Assembly (NCBI GenBank): GCA_009840165.1
Contig: VXOG01000101.1
Location: forward strand, 1 to 38,827
DNA: 38,827 nt
Direction of reading: 5' to 3'
Source of the DNA: Chloroflexota bacterium
GTDB taxonomy: Bacteria; Chloroflexota; Dehalococcoidia; Lucifugimonadales; UBA3495
The position numbers and the translations under genes were made by a program. This document shows positions 1 to 7,564 of the stretch, in pieces. The number at the start of each line of letters is the position of its first letter. The stretch's first letter is position 1. The notes below the pieces were generated by a model. The model had not been told where the DNA came from, searched no databases, and saw nothing but the letters and a program-made list of their open reading frames with translations.

Positions 1-35
1 AACCGGTAAAACTAATCGACGGCAATTCGGCAAGT

Positions 36-311
36 CTAGTTGACGCGGGACAGCAGTCCTCGGCGCAGCCGGCCGATGGCGTTCTCGACGCCACCCTTCT
101 GCCACGGGGAGCGGGTATCGCAGAAGAAGGTCTCCATGCCCAGCTCGTGGAGCCGGTAGTGCCGGGCGAACTCGGCGCCGTTGTCGAAGGTAACGGACTT
201 GCGCCACAGGTCTGGGATGAGGCTCAAGACTTGGGCCATGACATCCACCACCGGGTCGGCGGCCTCCCCAGGGCGTTCGGCCTGGGGCTGGCGCTTTTGG
301 ATGAATGAGGC
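36..311 (-). pseudogene. IS30-family transposase remnant
   Basis: The reading frame carries the C-terminal catalytic core of IS30-type DDE transposases: FDNGAEFARH (second catalytic Asp), FCDTRSPWQKGG, and ENAIGRLRRG (catalytic Glu). In the family this domain cuts and joins the ends of the element. Only about 90 codons remain. The frame stays open upstream of the GTG at 251, to about 311, but the N-terminal DNA-binding part is absent. Downstream, a stop at 36-38 follows soon after the Glu motif, where intact members continue for roughly 40 residues. It is therefore truncated at both ends and cannot encode an active enzyme. No terminal repeats were found. Confidence 0.85.
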
Positions 312-352
312 GGGACTGCCGCCCTTGCCACCTCGTCAACCGCACGCTCTGG

Positions 353-372
353 ATTCCGGCGAAAGCCGGAAT
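353..372. repeat. Short palindromic repeat, GC stem with GAAA loop
   Basis: This is a perfect 8-bp inverted repeat, ATTCCGGC / GCCGGAAT, around a GAAA tetraloop. The same unit recurs at 23705, 34738 and 38474. It lies between the IS30 remnant and the end of the VOC gene and could also form a hairpin in RNA. Confidence 0.85.
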
Positions 373-399
373 GATGGATTAACTTTGAAGAACGGCCGG

Positions 400-849
400 C
401 TAGTGCGGAGTGTTGAACTGGACCAGGATACCGTCGGGATCGAGCACGTAGATGCTGCGGATGTCCCCGTCGGAGTTCGTGAACGATTCAATGGGCCCGG
501 CCAGTTCCACACCTTTGCTGAGCAGCTCCTCGGTCAACCCCTTCACATCAGCCACGCCAAATGAGATGTGGCTGATGCCCACCATGTCCAGCTTGATGGG
601 TTCTCCGTCCGGGTCGTCGCCGGGATGGCTGGTTAGGGTCAGCGTGGGCGTGGCTCCGTCCCCGTAGGCGAGGCTGACCCAGCGGCGGGCCTGCCGTTCG
701 CGTAGATAGTTGTGCAGGCGGCCGCCTTCCGTGGGGTCGGTCATCCGGTCACCCAGGACGCTCATCCCTAGAATGTCCCGATAGAACGCCAGCGACCGGT
801 CCATGTCCCTGACGCAGATCCCGATGTGGGTAACGCAAGTTGCGTCCAT
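400..849 (-). CDS. VOC (glyoxalase/dioxygenase) superfamily protein
   Basis: This 149-residue protein has the two beta-alpha-beta-beta-beta modules of the vicinal oxygen chelate fold. Module one starts at THIGICVRDMDRSLAFYRD with a candidate metal His at residue 8. Module two starts near residue 92 (ISHISFGVADV) and ends in DPDGILVQF. The last metal position, usually Glu (DPDGxxxEF), is Gln here, so metal binding may be altered. The substrate cannot be told. The ATG at 849 is supported by AGGAGG at 859-864, nine bases upstream. That Shine-Dalgarno overlaps the CTAG border of the adjacent IS630-type element, so the native promoter may have been cut off. The gene was probably once cotranscribed with the decayed gene beyond the element. 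Confidence 0.85.
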   Translation of the reverse strand: MDATCVTHIGICVRDMDRSLAFYRDILGMSVLGDRMTDPTEGGRLHNYLRERQARRWVSLAYGDGATPTLTLTSHPGDDPDGEPIKLDMVGISHISFGVADVKGLTEELLSKGVELAGPIESFTNSDGDIRSIYVLDPDGILVQFNTPH

Positions 850-862
850 GTGAGGTAGCCTC

Positions 863-1540
863 CTAGTACTCAGTCAATGTTGGAAAGACAGGGGTAGAAG
901 CGATGGCATTTGCTTCTGGCGTCGGCGGTGCTGAAGCGCCAGTTGATGGGTATGCCAGCCGCGTTGCGCTGGGTTTCGTAGGCCGATACCTGGCGTTGCA
1001 GGGCCACCGGCGTGTTTGGGGGTGTGGTGAAACTCCAGGCGTTTCACGATGCGCCTCGCCTCGGCGGCGGGGAAGGTCCCGTAGAGAGCAGCCATGCGGT
1101 GGGTGTTCAGAGCCTGCCCCGTACTTGCTACGGGGTTGTCCAGGACGACGCGGATGACCAGCGCGTCGATACTCGTAGTCTTGGCGTCTGGGTCGGCCTG
1201 GGGGTGATCGTGGAGCACGCCGTCCAACCCCTCCTCGACGTACCGACGCTTGGCGCGAAACACCGTGCGAGGCGACGTGTTCAACGCCGTCGCCACTTGG
1301 GACGCGCTCCAGCCCTCGTCGGACTTGAACAGGATCCGCGCCCGATTGATGACCCAAGCCGAATGTTGGCCCTGCCCGATCAACCCCTCCAGTTGGATCC
1401 GATCTTCCCCTGACAACTGTACCGCAAATCTCTCCTGAGCCATGGATGCCGCACCTCGCGCACCACTGTTTGAGCCCCAGAGTAGCCACTATGGCTCATT
1501 GCTTCCTCTATCTCCCAATGCAGGTTTGATCGAGTACTAG
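863..1540 (-). mobile_element. Internally deleted IS630-type element
   Basis: Inverted ends CTAGTACTC (863-871) and GAGTACTAG (1532-1540) bound a 678-bp unit, with partial similarity continuing inward. IS630/Tc1-type elements insert at TA, often inside CTAG, and duplicate the TA. Both borders here read CTAG, which fits. The single reading frame inside is a broken transposase of about 190 codons, where intact relatives have about 340-360. The element is therefore a deletion derivative that could only move if supplied in trans. Removing it joins the sequence as AACTAGGAGG, which places the upstream decayed gene directly before the VOC gene. Confidence 0.75.
870..1443 (-). pseudogene. IS630-family transposase, internally deleted and frameshifted
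   Basis: Residues 1-83 from the ATG at 1443 match the helix-turn-helix end of IS630 transposases (RARILFKSDEGWSASQVATA, then SPRTVFRAKRRYVEEGLDG). The sequence then jumps to the C-terminal catalytic part: VVLDN...LNTH with the second Asp, and RRIVKRLEFHHTPKHA. The part between, including the first catalytic Asp and about 160 residues, is missing. After a further deletion and a frame change near 980-1010, the family's normal C-terminus continues in another frame (AYETQRNAAG, INWRFSTADARSKCHRFYP) to a stop at 870-872. No active transposase can be made. Confidence 0.85.
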
Positions 1541-2043
1541 TTCATCCACCTGCCAGCCAGCCCAGTTGCCCGTCAGGCCAGCCTGCACCACAGCATCCAG
1601 GTCGAAGTCGCCGGAGAACTCTGCCAGCACCGAGTCGCTGATAGCGTAGCCTTGCAGCGTGCGGCCGCCGGCATGCCAGCCGTTCTCGTAGATGTCGGTT
1701 ATGGTGTCGTAGTCCACGGTATCGGCAGTCCGGGCCGCGTTCAGCAGCCCGGCGAAGTCGCGCATATCCAGGGCGAGGTGAGGTGGCGTGGGGTTCAACG
1801 TTGCTCACGGGCGTGCAATACTCACCGCCGGCATACGTTGTCATCACGCCCGTGGCTGTCCCGGACGCCAATCCGGTTCCGGTACCCGTACCGGTGCTGC
1901 CCAACCCACTCCCGAATACGGTGATGGCGGGCCGGTTCACCCCGTCGCGCCGCTTCGGTGCCAGCTTGGGCGGCCGCTTGAGCCGCTGCCGCGATCACCT
2001 TCAGGTCAGGATGCTCGCGCCGGCGGCCATCGGTCACGTTCAT
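1541..2043 (-). pseudogene. Decayed unknown gene, frameshifted
   Basis: Coding-like sequence is spread over three reading frames. The first runs from the ATG at 2043 (VTDGRRREHPDLKVIAAAAQ). The second is a Gly/Thr/Ser-rich stretch (VFGSGLGSTGTGTGTG) around 1840-1925. The third is an acidic stretch (DMRDFAGLLNAARTADTVDY, then ITDIYENGWHAGG) from about 1798 to the IS630 border. I do not recognise the family. At least two frame changes and the adjacent element argue for a dead gene, although assembly errors could produce the same picture. If repaired it would end about 15 bases before the VOC start once the element is removed, suggesting a former two-gene operon. Confidence 0.4.
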
Positions 2044-2077
2044 GGTTATGGTGCGGCTTCACCAACCGCACGCCGTG

Positions 2078-4558
2078 TCATTGAGCGAAGATCTCCCCGT
2101 CAGGATCGACGTCGGGTTGCGCCCCGGTTTCATCCGATTCTCGCGCTATGGGCATCCAGTATCCGGCGCGGGGCTGGGTGAAAATGTAGGTGGGATCATC
2201 GGCGTCGTCGCCCAGCTTGCGGCGGATGCTGCTGACGGCGGTGCGCATGGGACGCAAGTTGCTGCCGGGCTCCTTTCTCCAGACCTGCTGGAGCAGATAG
2301 TCGTAGGTCAGCACCTGCCCGGCGTTTGCGGCAAGTTCAGCGAGCAGCCGAAACTCAATGGAAGTCAACCGGACCGGCCGGCCGGCAAAGAGCGCCTTTC
2401 GGTCTGCGTGGTGGATGGTCAGGTCCTCCAGAACAAAGGGGTCTGGCGGTTCGGGAGCCGGAGCCTCCCGCTTGCGCAGCGCCGCCCTGATCCGGGCCGC
2501 CAGTTCCATGGGCGAGAAGGGCTTGACGATGTAGTCCACGGCTCCCATGTCCAGAGCTCGGGTTACGTTCTCCTCCCTGCCGTAGGCGGACAGGAAGATG
2601 ACCGGCACGTCAGCAACAGCGGCGATCTCGCCCATCAACTCGATCCCGTCGATGCCAGGCAGCGCCAGGTCCAGCAGGACCAGGTGCGGCTGTTCTTCCT
2701 GCAACATGAGGAGCGCTTCCCCGGGATCGCCGGTGACCACCGGAACATAGCCCGCCCGGGACAGCGCGTCGCGGACGTGTCTTAGTGTTTGGGGGTCGTC
2801 GTCCACCGCGAGGATGCGGGCCTTTTCCTGCGCCGCCTGGAGCGGAGAGCCAACGGCAACGGGATTCGGGCCGACCGCTCCGGTCACCGCTTCCTCGGCC
2901 ACTGGAATGGTGAAGGTGAACCGCGCGCCCAGGCCGGGCCCGTCGCTTTCCGCCCAGATGCGCCCGCCGTGGGCCTCGATTATCCCCTTGCAGATGGCCA
3001 GGCCGAGACCCGTCCGTTCCGCCCCGTCGCTTCGGCTGTCGTCGGGCGCGCGGGTGAACTTCCTGAACAGATGCGGCAGGTCTTCCGGCAGTATGCCCCG
3101 GCCATCGTCGGACACGGAAACCGCCACGTGGAACCCGTCGCGCGCCGCCGTCAGTCGTATGGCTGAGGACTCGTCCGAGTGCCGGACCGCGTTGGAGAGC
3201 AGGTCGCCCAGCACCTGCACGATGCGCAATCGGTCCGCCATCACCCAGGGCAGGGCCGGAGCGAGGTCGATGTAGAGCCGGATCCGGTTGCTGCGCCCCC
3301 CGCTCAGAAACCCTCTCCGGGCATCCTCCACCAGAACGGACAGATCCGTGGGCTCCGGGGCGATGGAAAGCGTGCCCATCTCGATGCGGGCCACGTCCAG
3401 CAGGTCGCTGATCAACTCGCGCATCCGGTCGGCCTGCGCGTCGATGATCTGGTGGAACTGCGCCGTCTCGGCCGAGCTCAGAGCGGCCGAGACGTCCAGC
3501 AGGGTGGTGATCGAACCCTTGACGGCGGCCAGGGGTGTCCTCAGCTCGTGGCTGACCATGGCCAAAAACTCGGCCCGCAGCTGTTCCATCTCCTCCAGAG
3601 GCGTCAGGTCCTGTAGAGTTACGACGAAGGACCTGACCTCGCCTCCCTCGGAGCGGATGGGGGTGGCGTTGACCAGAACGGCAACCTTCCGGCCGTCGGG
3701 GACTTGCAGCACGATCTCCTCGGCCCGGACCGTCTCGCCGATGCTCAGCGCCCGGGACAGCGGGAACTCCTGGAGAGAAACCTCCCGCCCGTCTCCCCGC
3801 AGCATGGTCAGCCCGTCCAGGAGCTGGTCCAGCGACTGGTCCGGGTTTCTGAGTTCATCAGCGATGCGGAGCGCCTCCCGGTTGAAAGACAGCGGCGCCC
3901 CCGTCCTGGCGTCAAAGACCGCCACGCCCACCGGGGAGGTGTCGATCAGAGTCTGCAAATCGTTGCGGGCGCGCTGTTCGTCCCGGTGCCGGCGCGCGTT
4001 GGCCACCACCATGGACGCCTGGGCCGCGAACATGGTCAGCGTCTCCTCGTCCTCCTGGCTGAACTCATCACCCGGCTCGATCTTGGCCAGGAAGAAGTTG
4101 CCGACCCGCTCGCCCTGGTGGAGCACCGGGGCCGCCAGGAAGGGCACCACCGGCCCCACCGCGACCGGCGGCTGGAGGTCCAGCAGGTCCGTTGACCTGA
4201 TGTGTTCCAGCAGGTCCGGGAGCCTCAAAGGCTGGGGCAGGCTACTCAGGTATTCAAATAGCTGCATTCCCTCCGGCAATTGCTGGAACAGCTCCGCCTC
4301 CTGCTCGGTCATCCCCGAGAAGTGGAACTCCTGCAAACTGCCCGAGTCGTCCAGGAGGGTGACCACTCCGTAGCGGGCTCCGGTCAGCGAGCGGGCCGAG
4401 TCCAGCACCCCCTGCAGCACCGTGTCGAAGTCCAGGCTTTCGTTGATGCGCAGGCTGGCCTCGCCGAGCCGCAGCAGCCGGTCCCGCAACGCCGCATTTT
4501 CTTGAATCAGATGTTCCATTATTCTGCCGTCCACCTCAAATTGCCCAAAATTGGACAA
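2078..4558 (-). CDS. Hybrid histidine kinase fused to response regulator with winged-helix output
   Basis: This 826-residue protein contains a complete signalling path. A GAF domain (about 35-190) is followed by a PAS-like domain (200-320). The HisKA dimerisation helix has phospho-acceptor His337 in FLAMVSHELRTPL. The HATPase has N box Asn456 (GDLLSNAVRH), G1 DDGRG (484-488) and G2 TGLGL (516-520). The receiver carries VDDD near 585, Asp630 in LLDLALPG and Lys679 in VKPFS. An OmpR-type winged helix occupies about 705-805. It should sense a soluble ligand or redox cue, relay phosphate His to Asp and bind DNA directly; there is no transmembrane segment. The ATG at 4519 (residue 14) has GAGGTGG 11 bases upstream, whereas the ATG at 4558 has none, so the protein may start at 4519. 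The target genes are unknown; the surface proteins diverging from it are candidates. Confidence 0.9.
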   Translation of the reverse strand: MSNFGQFEVDGRIMEHLIQENAALRDRLLRLGEASLRINESLDFDTVLQGVLDSARSLTGARYGVVTLLDDSGSLQEFHFSGMTEQEAELFQQLPEGMQLFEYLSSLPQPLRLPDLLEHIRSTDLLDLQPPVAVGPVVPFLAAPVLHQGERVGNFFLAKIEPGDEFSQEDEETLTMFAAQASMVVANARRHRDEQRARNDLQTLIDTSPVGVAVFDARTGAPLSFNREALRIADELRNPDQSLDQLLDGLTMLRGDGREVSLQEFPLSRALSIGETVRAEEIVLQVPDGRKVAVLVNATPIRSEGGEVRSFVVTLQDLTPLEEMEQLRAEFLAMVSHELRTPLAAVKGSITTLLDVSAALSSAETAQFHQIIDAQADRMRELISDLLDVARIEMGTLSIAPEPTDLSVLVEDARRGFLSGGRSNRIRLYIDLAPALPWVMADRLRIVQVLGDLLSNAVRHSDESSAIRLTAARDGFHVAVSVSDDGRGILPEDLPHLFRKFTRAPDDSRSDGAERTGLGLAICKGIIEAHGGRIWAESDGPGLGARFTFTIPVAEEAVTGAVGPNPVAVGSPLQAAQEKARILAVDDDPQTLRHVRDALSRAGYVPVVTGDPGEALLMLQEEQPHLVLLDLALPGIDGIELMGEIAAVADVPVIFLSAYGREENVTRALDMGAVDYIVKPFSPMELAARIRAALRKREAPAPEPPDPFVLEDLTIHHADRKALFAGRPVRLTSIEFRLLAELAANAGQVLTYDYLLQQVWRKEPGSNLRPMRTAVSSIRRKLGDDADDPTYIFTQPRAGYWMPIARESDETGAQPDVDPDGEIFAQ

Positions 4559-4586
4559 AAATTAATTCCAAATTCAATGTCATTTG

Positions 4587-4612
4587 ACACCCATTTTACA
4601 ATAAATGGGTGT
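4587..4612. promoter_or_regulatory. Perfect 26-bp palindrome, candidate operator
   Basis: Arms ACACCCATTT and AAATGGGTGT are perfectly complementary around the 6-base spacer TACAAT. The site lies 29-54 bases upstream of the kinase ATG at 4558. A TTGACA hexamer overlaps its left edge (4584-4589). The symmetry and position fit an operator for a dimeric repressor or an autoregulatory site. An RNA hairpin is the alternative. Confidence 0.5.
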
Positions 4613-4882
4613 ATAGTGTCTGCCGTTTTACCAAACAACGCTTTGGATTGAACCGAAACCTGCCTGGCACATAATCGCAACCCCGCGCCGGACGCCGCTG
4701 CTCCGGTTGTCTCATTGTACCAATAAAATTGATACCAAATATCGTTTCCCCGAAGTTTTTGATACTCAATCTCGCTATGCCCGGCCAAGCTGACATTTTG
4801 AACCGCGCCGCCGTTGCTGCGCAAGCAGGAACCCGGAAAATCCCCGGCAGCCCGAATGTTGCCCTTGCCGGGTGGGCGCTGG

Positions 4883-4902
4883 ATTCCCGCCTTCGCGGGA
4901 AT
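4883..4902. repeat. Short palindromic repeat, CTTC-loop variant
   Basis: Stem ATTCCCGC / GCGGGAAT with loop CTTC, followed by GACGG and a second half-copy (CGCGGGAATGAC) at about 4915-4926. It is the second hairpin type of the dispersed repeat family and recurs at 7513. Confidence 0.8.
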
Positions 4903-5241
4903 GACGGGGATATACGCGGGAATGACCAGAAACGTCAACAGGCCCCGATTATCAGAAATCAAGCCTCCACTGAGGCCAGCCCGGAGGCCGCCCCTGCCGC
5001 GACCCCGGAAACAACACCGCTTGTGAGTTCCGAATTCCCGGACGGGCCCCTGGAGGCGGCCGCGGGAAAAATGCGCCGGAAATACGAATCCATCCGCGCA
5101 GGGACGAAAAACGTCGCCGGACCGCCCACAAGGGCAACAATCCGGCGCACCAAAGAGTTGGGGAGCAGCCTTGGCTAGCACCTGCTGCCCCCCGGTATCC
5201 GAATCCACACAAAATGAACCGAATACGGAGTGAAAAATAAC

Positions 5242-7446
5242 ATGAGAACGAAACCCGTGCAACTTTCCGTCATGGCGGTGGCCGCGCTGGCCGTTTTCGC
5301 CGTGGCAGCCGTGATGCTGCTGTCCGGCGGCAACCCGGCCCAGGCCACCACCGCAGCAACCATCGCCCCAGACAGCGGCGCTTACGGTCCGCTACAACAA
5401 AAGGACGGCGAAACACCCAGACCCACTCCGAGAACTCATGCCACGCCTGAGCCCTGTCCCGGACAGCCCCGTAATCTCAAAACCCTCGACCATGTGGTTG
5501 ATTCCGGCCAGATCGCCCTGTTCGACGTGTACTGGAACCCGGTCGAGCGGGAGCTGACCAACACCTCCTGCCCGCCGACGGTGGTGCACGTGCCGGAAAG
5601 CGAAAACGAAGACGGAGAAACCATACGGGCTAGGGATGACCGCTCCGCGTCCAGCATCAACATTGCGGAAACCGTCATCCACATCCCCAACAGCGCCAGG
5701 ATCGATCTGAGCACCAGCACGACCTATACTGAGACCAAGTATCCGGAGTTGTGGGCTGCCGACAAGTTGGAAAACCGCGACACTGACGGCGACGGTACGC
5801 TTGATGGTGTGGGCGACGGCATCGTGTGGGCGCTGCCGGCGTGTCCCGACAGCCCAGCGACCACTCCTTTGTGCCTCAGCTTCTCCACCGCTCTCCTGGA
5901 TGATGATGGTGCGGACTGGGTTGACCTTACCGTTGACAACGAGGGTAACGTTAGTGGCGGTATCGAGTACCACATTGACCACGTCCACCAGATTGATGTC
6001 GACAGGCAGGACCCGAGGTACACGCTGGCGTACGACCCCGGTGTAACCGGTGCGAATGCTGCCCTCTGGGATTCGTCCGATGCCCGCATCGCCGTGATGC
6101 CGGTAGCGGTTGGAGAGTATGAACGCCCCATTTGGTTCTTCACCGACCGCGGCACTTACGAACTACAGGTGCATATCAGGGGCATGCCGCAGCACGATCC
6201 CGCGGAGCTTGGTGGCCTGCCGCCTCTAGGCACCGAGGACAGCGTGACCAGCGATATGCGGGAGTACACCATCCACGTGGGCGCAGAGGCCGACCTGAGC
6301 GTCAGCGTGACGGTGGAAGAGGCAGCCACCGGAACGGCACCGCTGGAGCCCGGCGATAACGTCACCATCACGGTGACGGCCGCCAGCAATGCCGGTTCGG
6401 AAAAGGCTCCCGACACCAAGGTGGACGTGAGTCTGCCTTCTGGATTAGTGCCTCCAGTTGATGGTCAGCCCTACCCCTCCCAGGCAACTAAGGGCACCTA
6501 TGCGGACGGGGTTTGGACGATCGGTAGTATGTGCAACCCAACCGTACCTGCCAAGCCCACCTCCACCCCACCCGAACCTGAGTGCCCGCAAGGGGCTACC
6601 CTCACCATCACGGCCAAAGTGGCTGCGGAAACCTACGGTCAGGAGTTGGCCGTAAAGGCGACGATTTCGGCCACGGAGACCTTGGTAATCACGGAATCCG
6701 AGGATGGCCAGAAGGTCGCGAAGACATACAATGTGCCGGTGCTGGACACGGCTCCGGACAACGACATGGCCACAGGCACGGTCACGGTAGCGACCCTTAC
6801 CAACATGGACCCTATGTTCATGATCAAACGCTCCGTGAACGAGAATGCCAATGCGGGGACCACCGTGGGCGACCCGGTAGAAGCGAGCGACCCCAACATC
6901 CGTGACCGGTTGTTGCTGACCTACAGCTTGATGGATTACCGAAGTGGAAACAGCGCGGACAAATTCACAGTCTCACGCAATGCTGAAGGTGACGCGCAGA
7001 TCGCCACGGCGGCGGTTCTCAACTACGAGGACGACAAGCATCACTACGTGAAACTCTGCGTGAGTGATGGGAAGAGCGAACAAGGTACGGATCCGTCCAT
7101 TGACCACTGCATTCTGGTGTATATCCAGGTGGTCGATAACACCAGCGAGGTGCTCAAGGTCACGCTGTCGGCTGACGCCACATCGAAAGCGGTGAACGAG
7201 CACGTCAATTTGACCGGAACTATTTCCAACTCTCCCGTGGAGACTGCCGCACTTCAGTGCCAGTGGGCTGAGGAAAACGTTCCCACCACTGGAGACGATC
7301 AATCGGGACGTGCTTACCCGCCTTTCGAAAAGCAGGTTACGTACGGTCAGGCAGCACAGCGAGAGTACACCTTAGGGTGTCAATACCACGACGATGGCCA
7401 AGTAGTGTTCAGGGAAGCTAGCGTTACGGTCAACTGGACCAGCTAG
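5242..7446 (+). CDS. Exported multi-domain surface protein (DUF11-like, cadherin-like, Ig-like)
   Basis: This protein of about 734 residues starts with a Sec signal (MRTKPVQLSV, then a hydrophobic stretch and AQA near residue 35). I chose the ATG at 5242, with GGAG about 11 bases upstream, over the GTG at 5230. After a poorly defined N-terminal part come three modules. A DUF11-like beta-sandwich (about 350-505) contains ADLSVSVTVEE and PGDNVTITV. A cadherin-like repeat (about 520-635) contains SVNENANAGTTVGDPVEASD and LNYEDD. An Ig-like tail (637-734) has two cysteines, LQCQW and LGCQY, that could form a disulfide. Such modules mediate adhesion or build cell-surface layers; no enzymatic motif is visible. 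No LPXTG or C-terminal anchor is present. The next gene encodes a larger protein of the same style, so the two may act together. Confidence 0.75.
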   Translation: MRTKPVQLSVMAVAALAVFAVAAVMLLSGGNPAQATTAATIAPDSGAYGPLQQKDGETPRPTPRTHATPEPCPGQPRNLKTLDHVVDSGQIALFDVYWNPVERELTNTSCPPTVVHVPESENEDGETIRARDDRSASSINIAETVIHIPNSARIDLSTSTTYTETKYPELWAADKLENRDTDGDGTLDGVGDGIVWALPACPDSPATTPLCLSFSTALLDDDGADWVDLTVDNEGNVSGGIEYHIDHVHQIDVDRQDPRYTLAYDPGVTGANAALWDSSDARIAVMPVAVGEYERPIWFFTDRGTYELQVHIRGMPQHDPAELGGLPPLGTEDSVTSDMREYTIHVGAEADLSVSVTVEEAATGTAPLEPGDNVTITVTAASNAGSEKAPDTKVDVSLPSGLVPPVDGQPYPSQATKGTYADGVWTIGSMCNPTVPAKPTSTPPEPECPQGATLTITAKVAAETYGQELAVKATISATETLVITESEDGQKVAKTYNVPVLDTAPDNDMATGTVTVATLTNMDPMFMIKRSVNENANAGTTVGDPVEASDPNIRDRLLLTYSLMDYRSGNSADKFTVSRNAEGDAQIATAAVLNYEDDKHHYVKLCVSDGKSEQGTDPSIDHCILVYIQVVDNTSEVLKVTLSADATSKAVNEHVNLTGTISNSPVETAALQCQWAEENVPTTGDDQSGRAYPPFEKQVTYGQAAQREYTLGCQYHDDGQVVFREASVTVNWTS

Positions 7447-7460
7447 TCCAAGCAACATCC

Positions 7461-7497
7461 GCTGCCGGGGGCGATGCAAGGTCCCGCCCCCGGCAGC
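7461..7497 (+). terminator. Strong hairpin after the first surface-protein gene
   Basis: A perfect 13-bp inverted repeat (GCTGCCGGGGGCG / CGCCCCCGGCAGC) with an 11-base loop begins 14 bases after the stop codon. There is no T-run after it, so it may serve as a transcript 3'-end stabiliser or an imperfect terminator. Confidence 0.55.
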
Positions 7498-7512
7498 TAA
7501 CTCAACAAATGG

Positions 7513-7532
7513 ATTCCCGCTTTCGCGGGAAT
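7513..7532. repeat. Short palindromic repeat, TTTC-loop variant
   Basis: Stem ATTCCCGC / GCGGGAAT with loop TTTC, in the 118-bp gap between the two surface-protein genes. It belongs to the same dispersed family as the copy at 4883. Confidence 0.8.
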
Positions 7533-7564
7533 CTAGGGAAATAGCAAATTGTCGAGTCTGAAAT

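Larger units (their letters stand above)
4559..5241. other. Intergenic region between kinase and surface protein
   Basis: These 680 bp separate two divergent genes. The kinase-proximal 200 bp is visibly AT-richer than its surroundings and holds the palindrome at 4587-4612. A palindromic repeat lies at 4883-4902. The open frame at 4729-5178 has no ribosome-binding site and translates the repeat into DSRLRGNDG-type peptide, so I do not call it a gene. The promoter for the 5242 gene was not identified with confidence. Confidence 0.5.

Noticed and set aside
3288..4373. Ser/Arg-rich open frame antisense to the kinase
   Set aside because: It is a shadow of the kinase coding strand with low complexity, no ribosome site and no domain.
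4729..5178. 149-codon frame before the first surface gene
   Set aside because: It has no Shine-Dalgarno, includes translated palindromic repeat, has Ala/Pro/Thr-rich random-looking sequence, and runs across AT-rich non-coding DNA.
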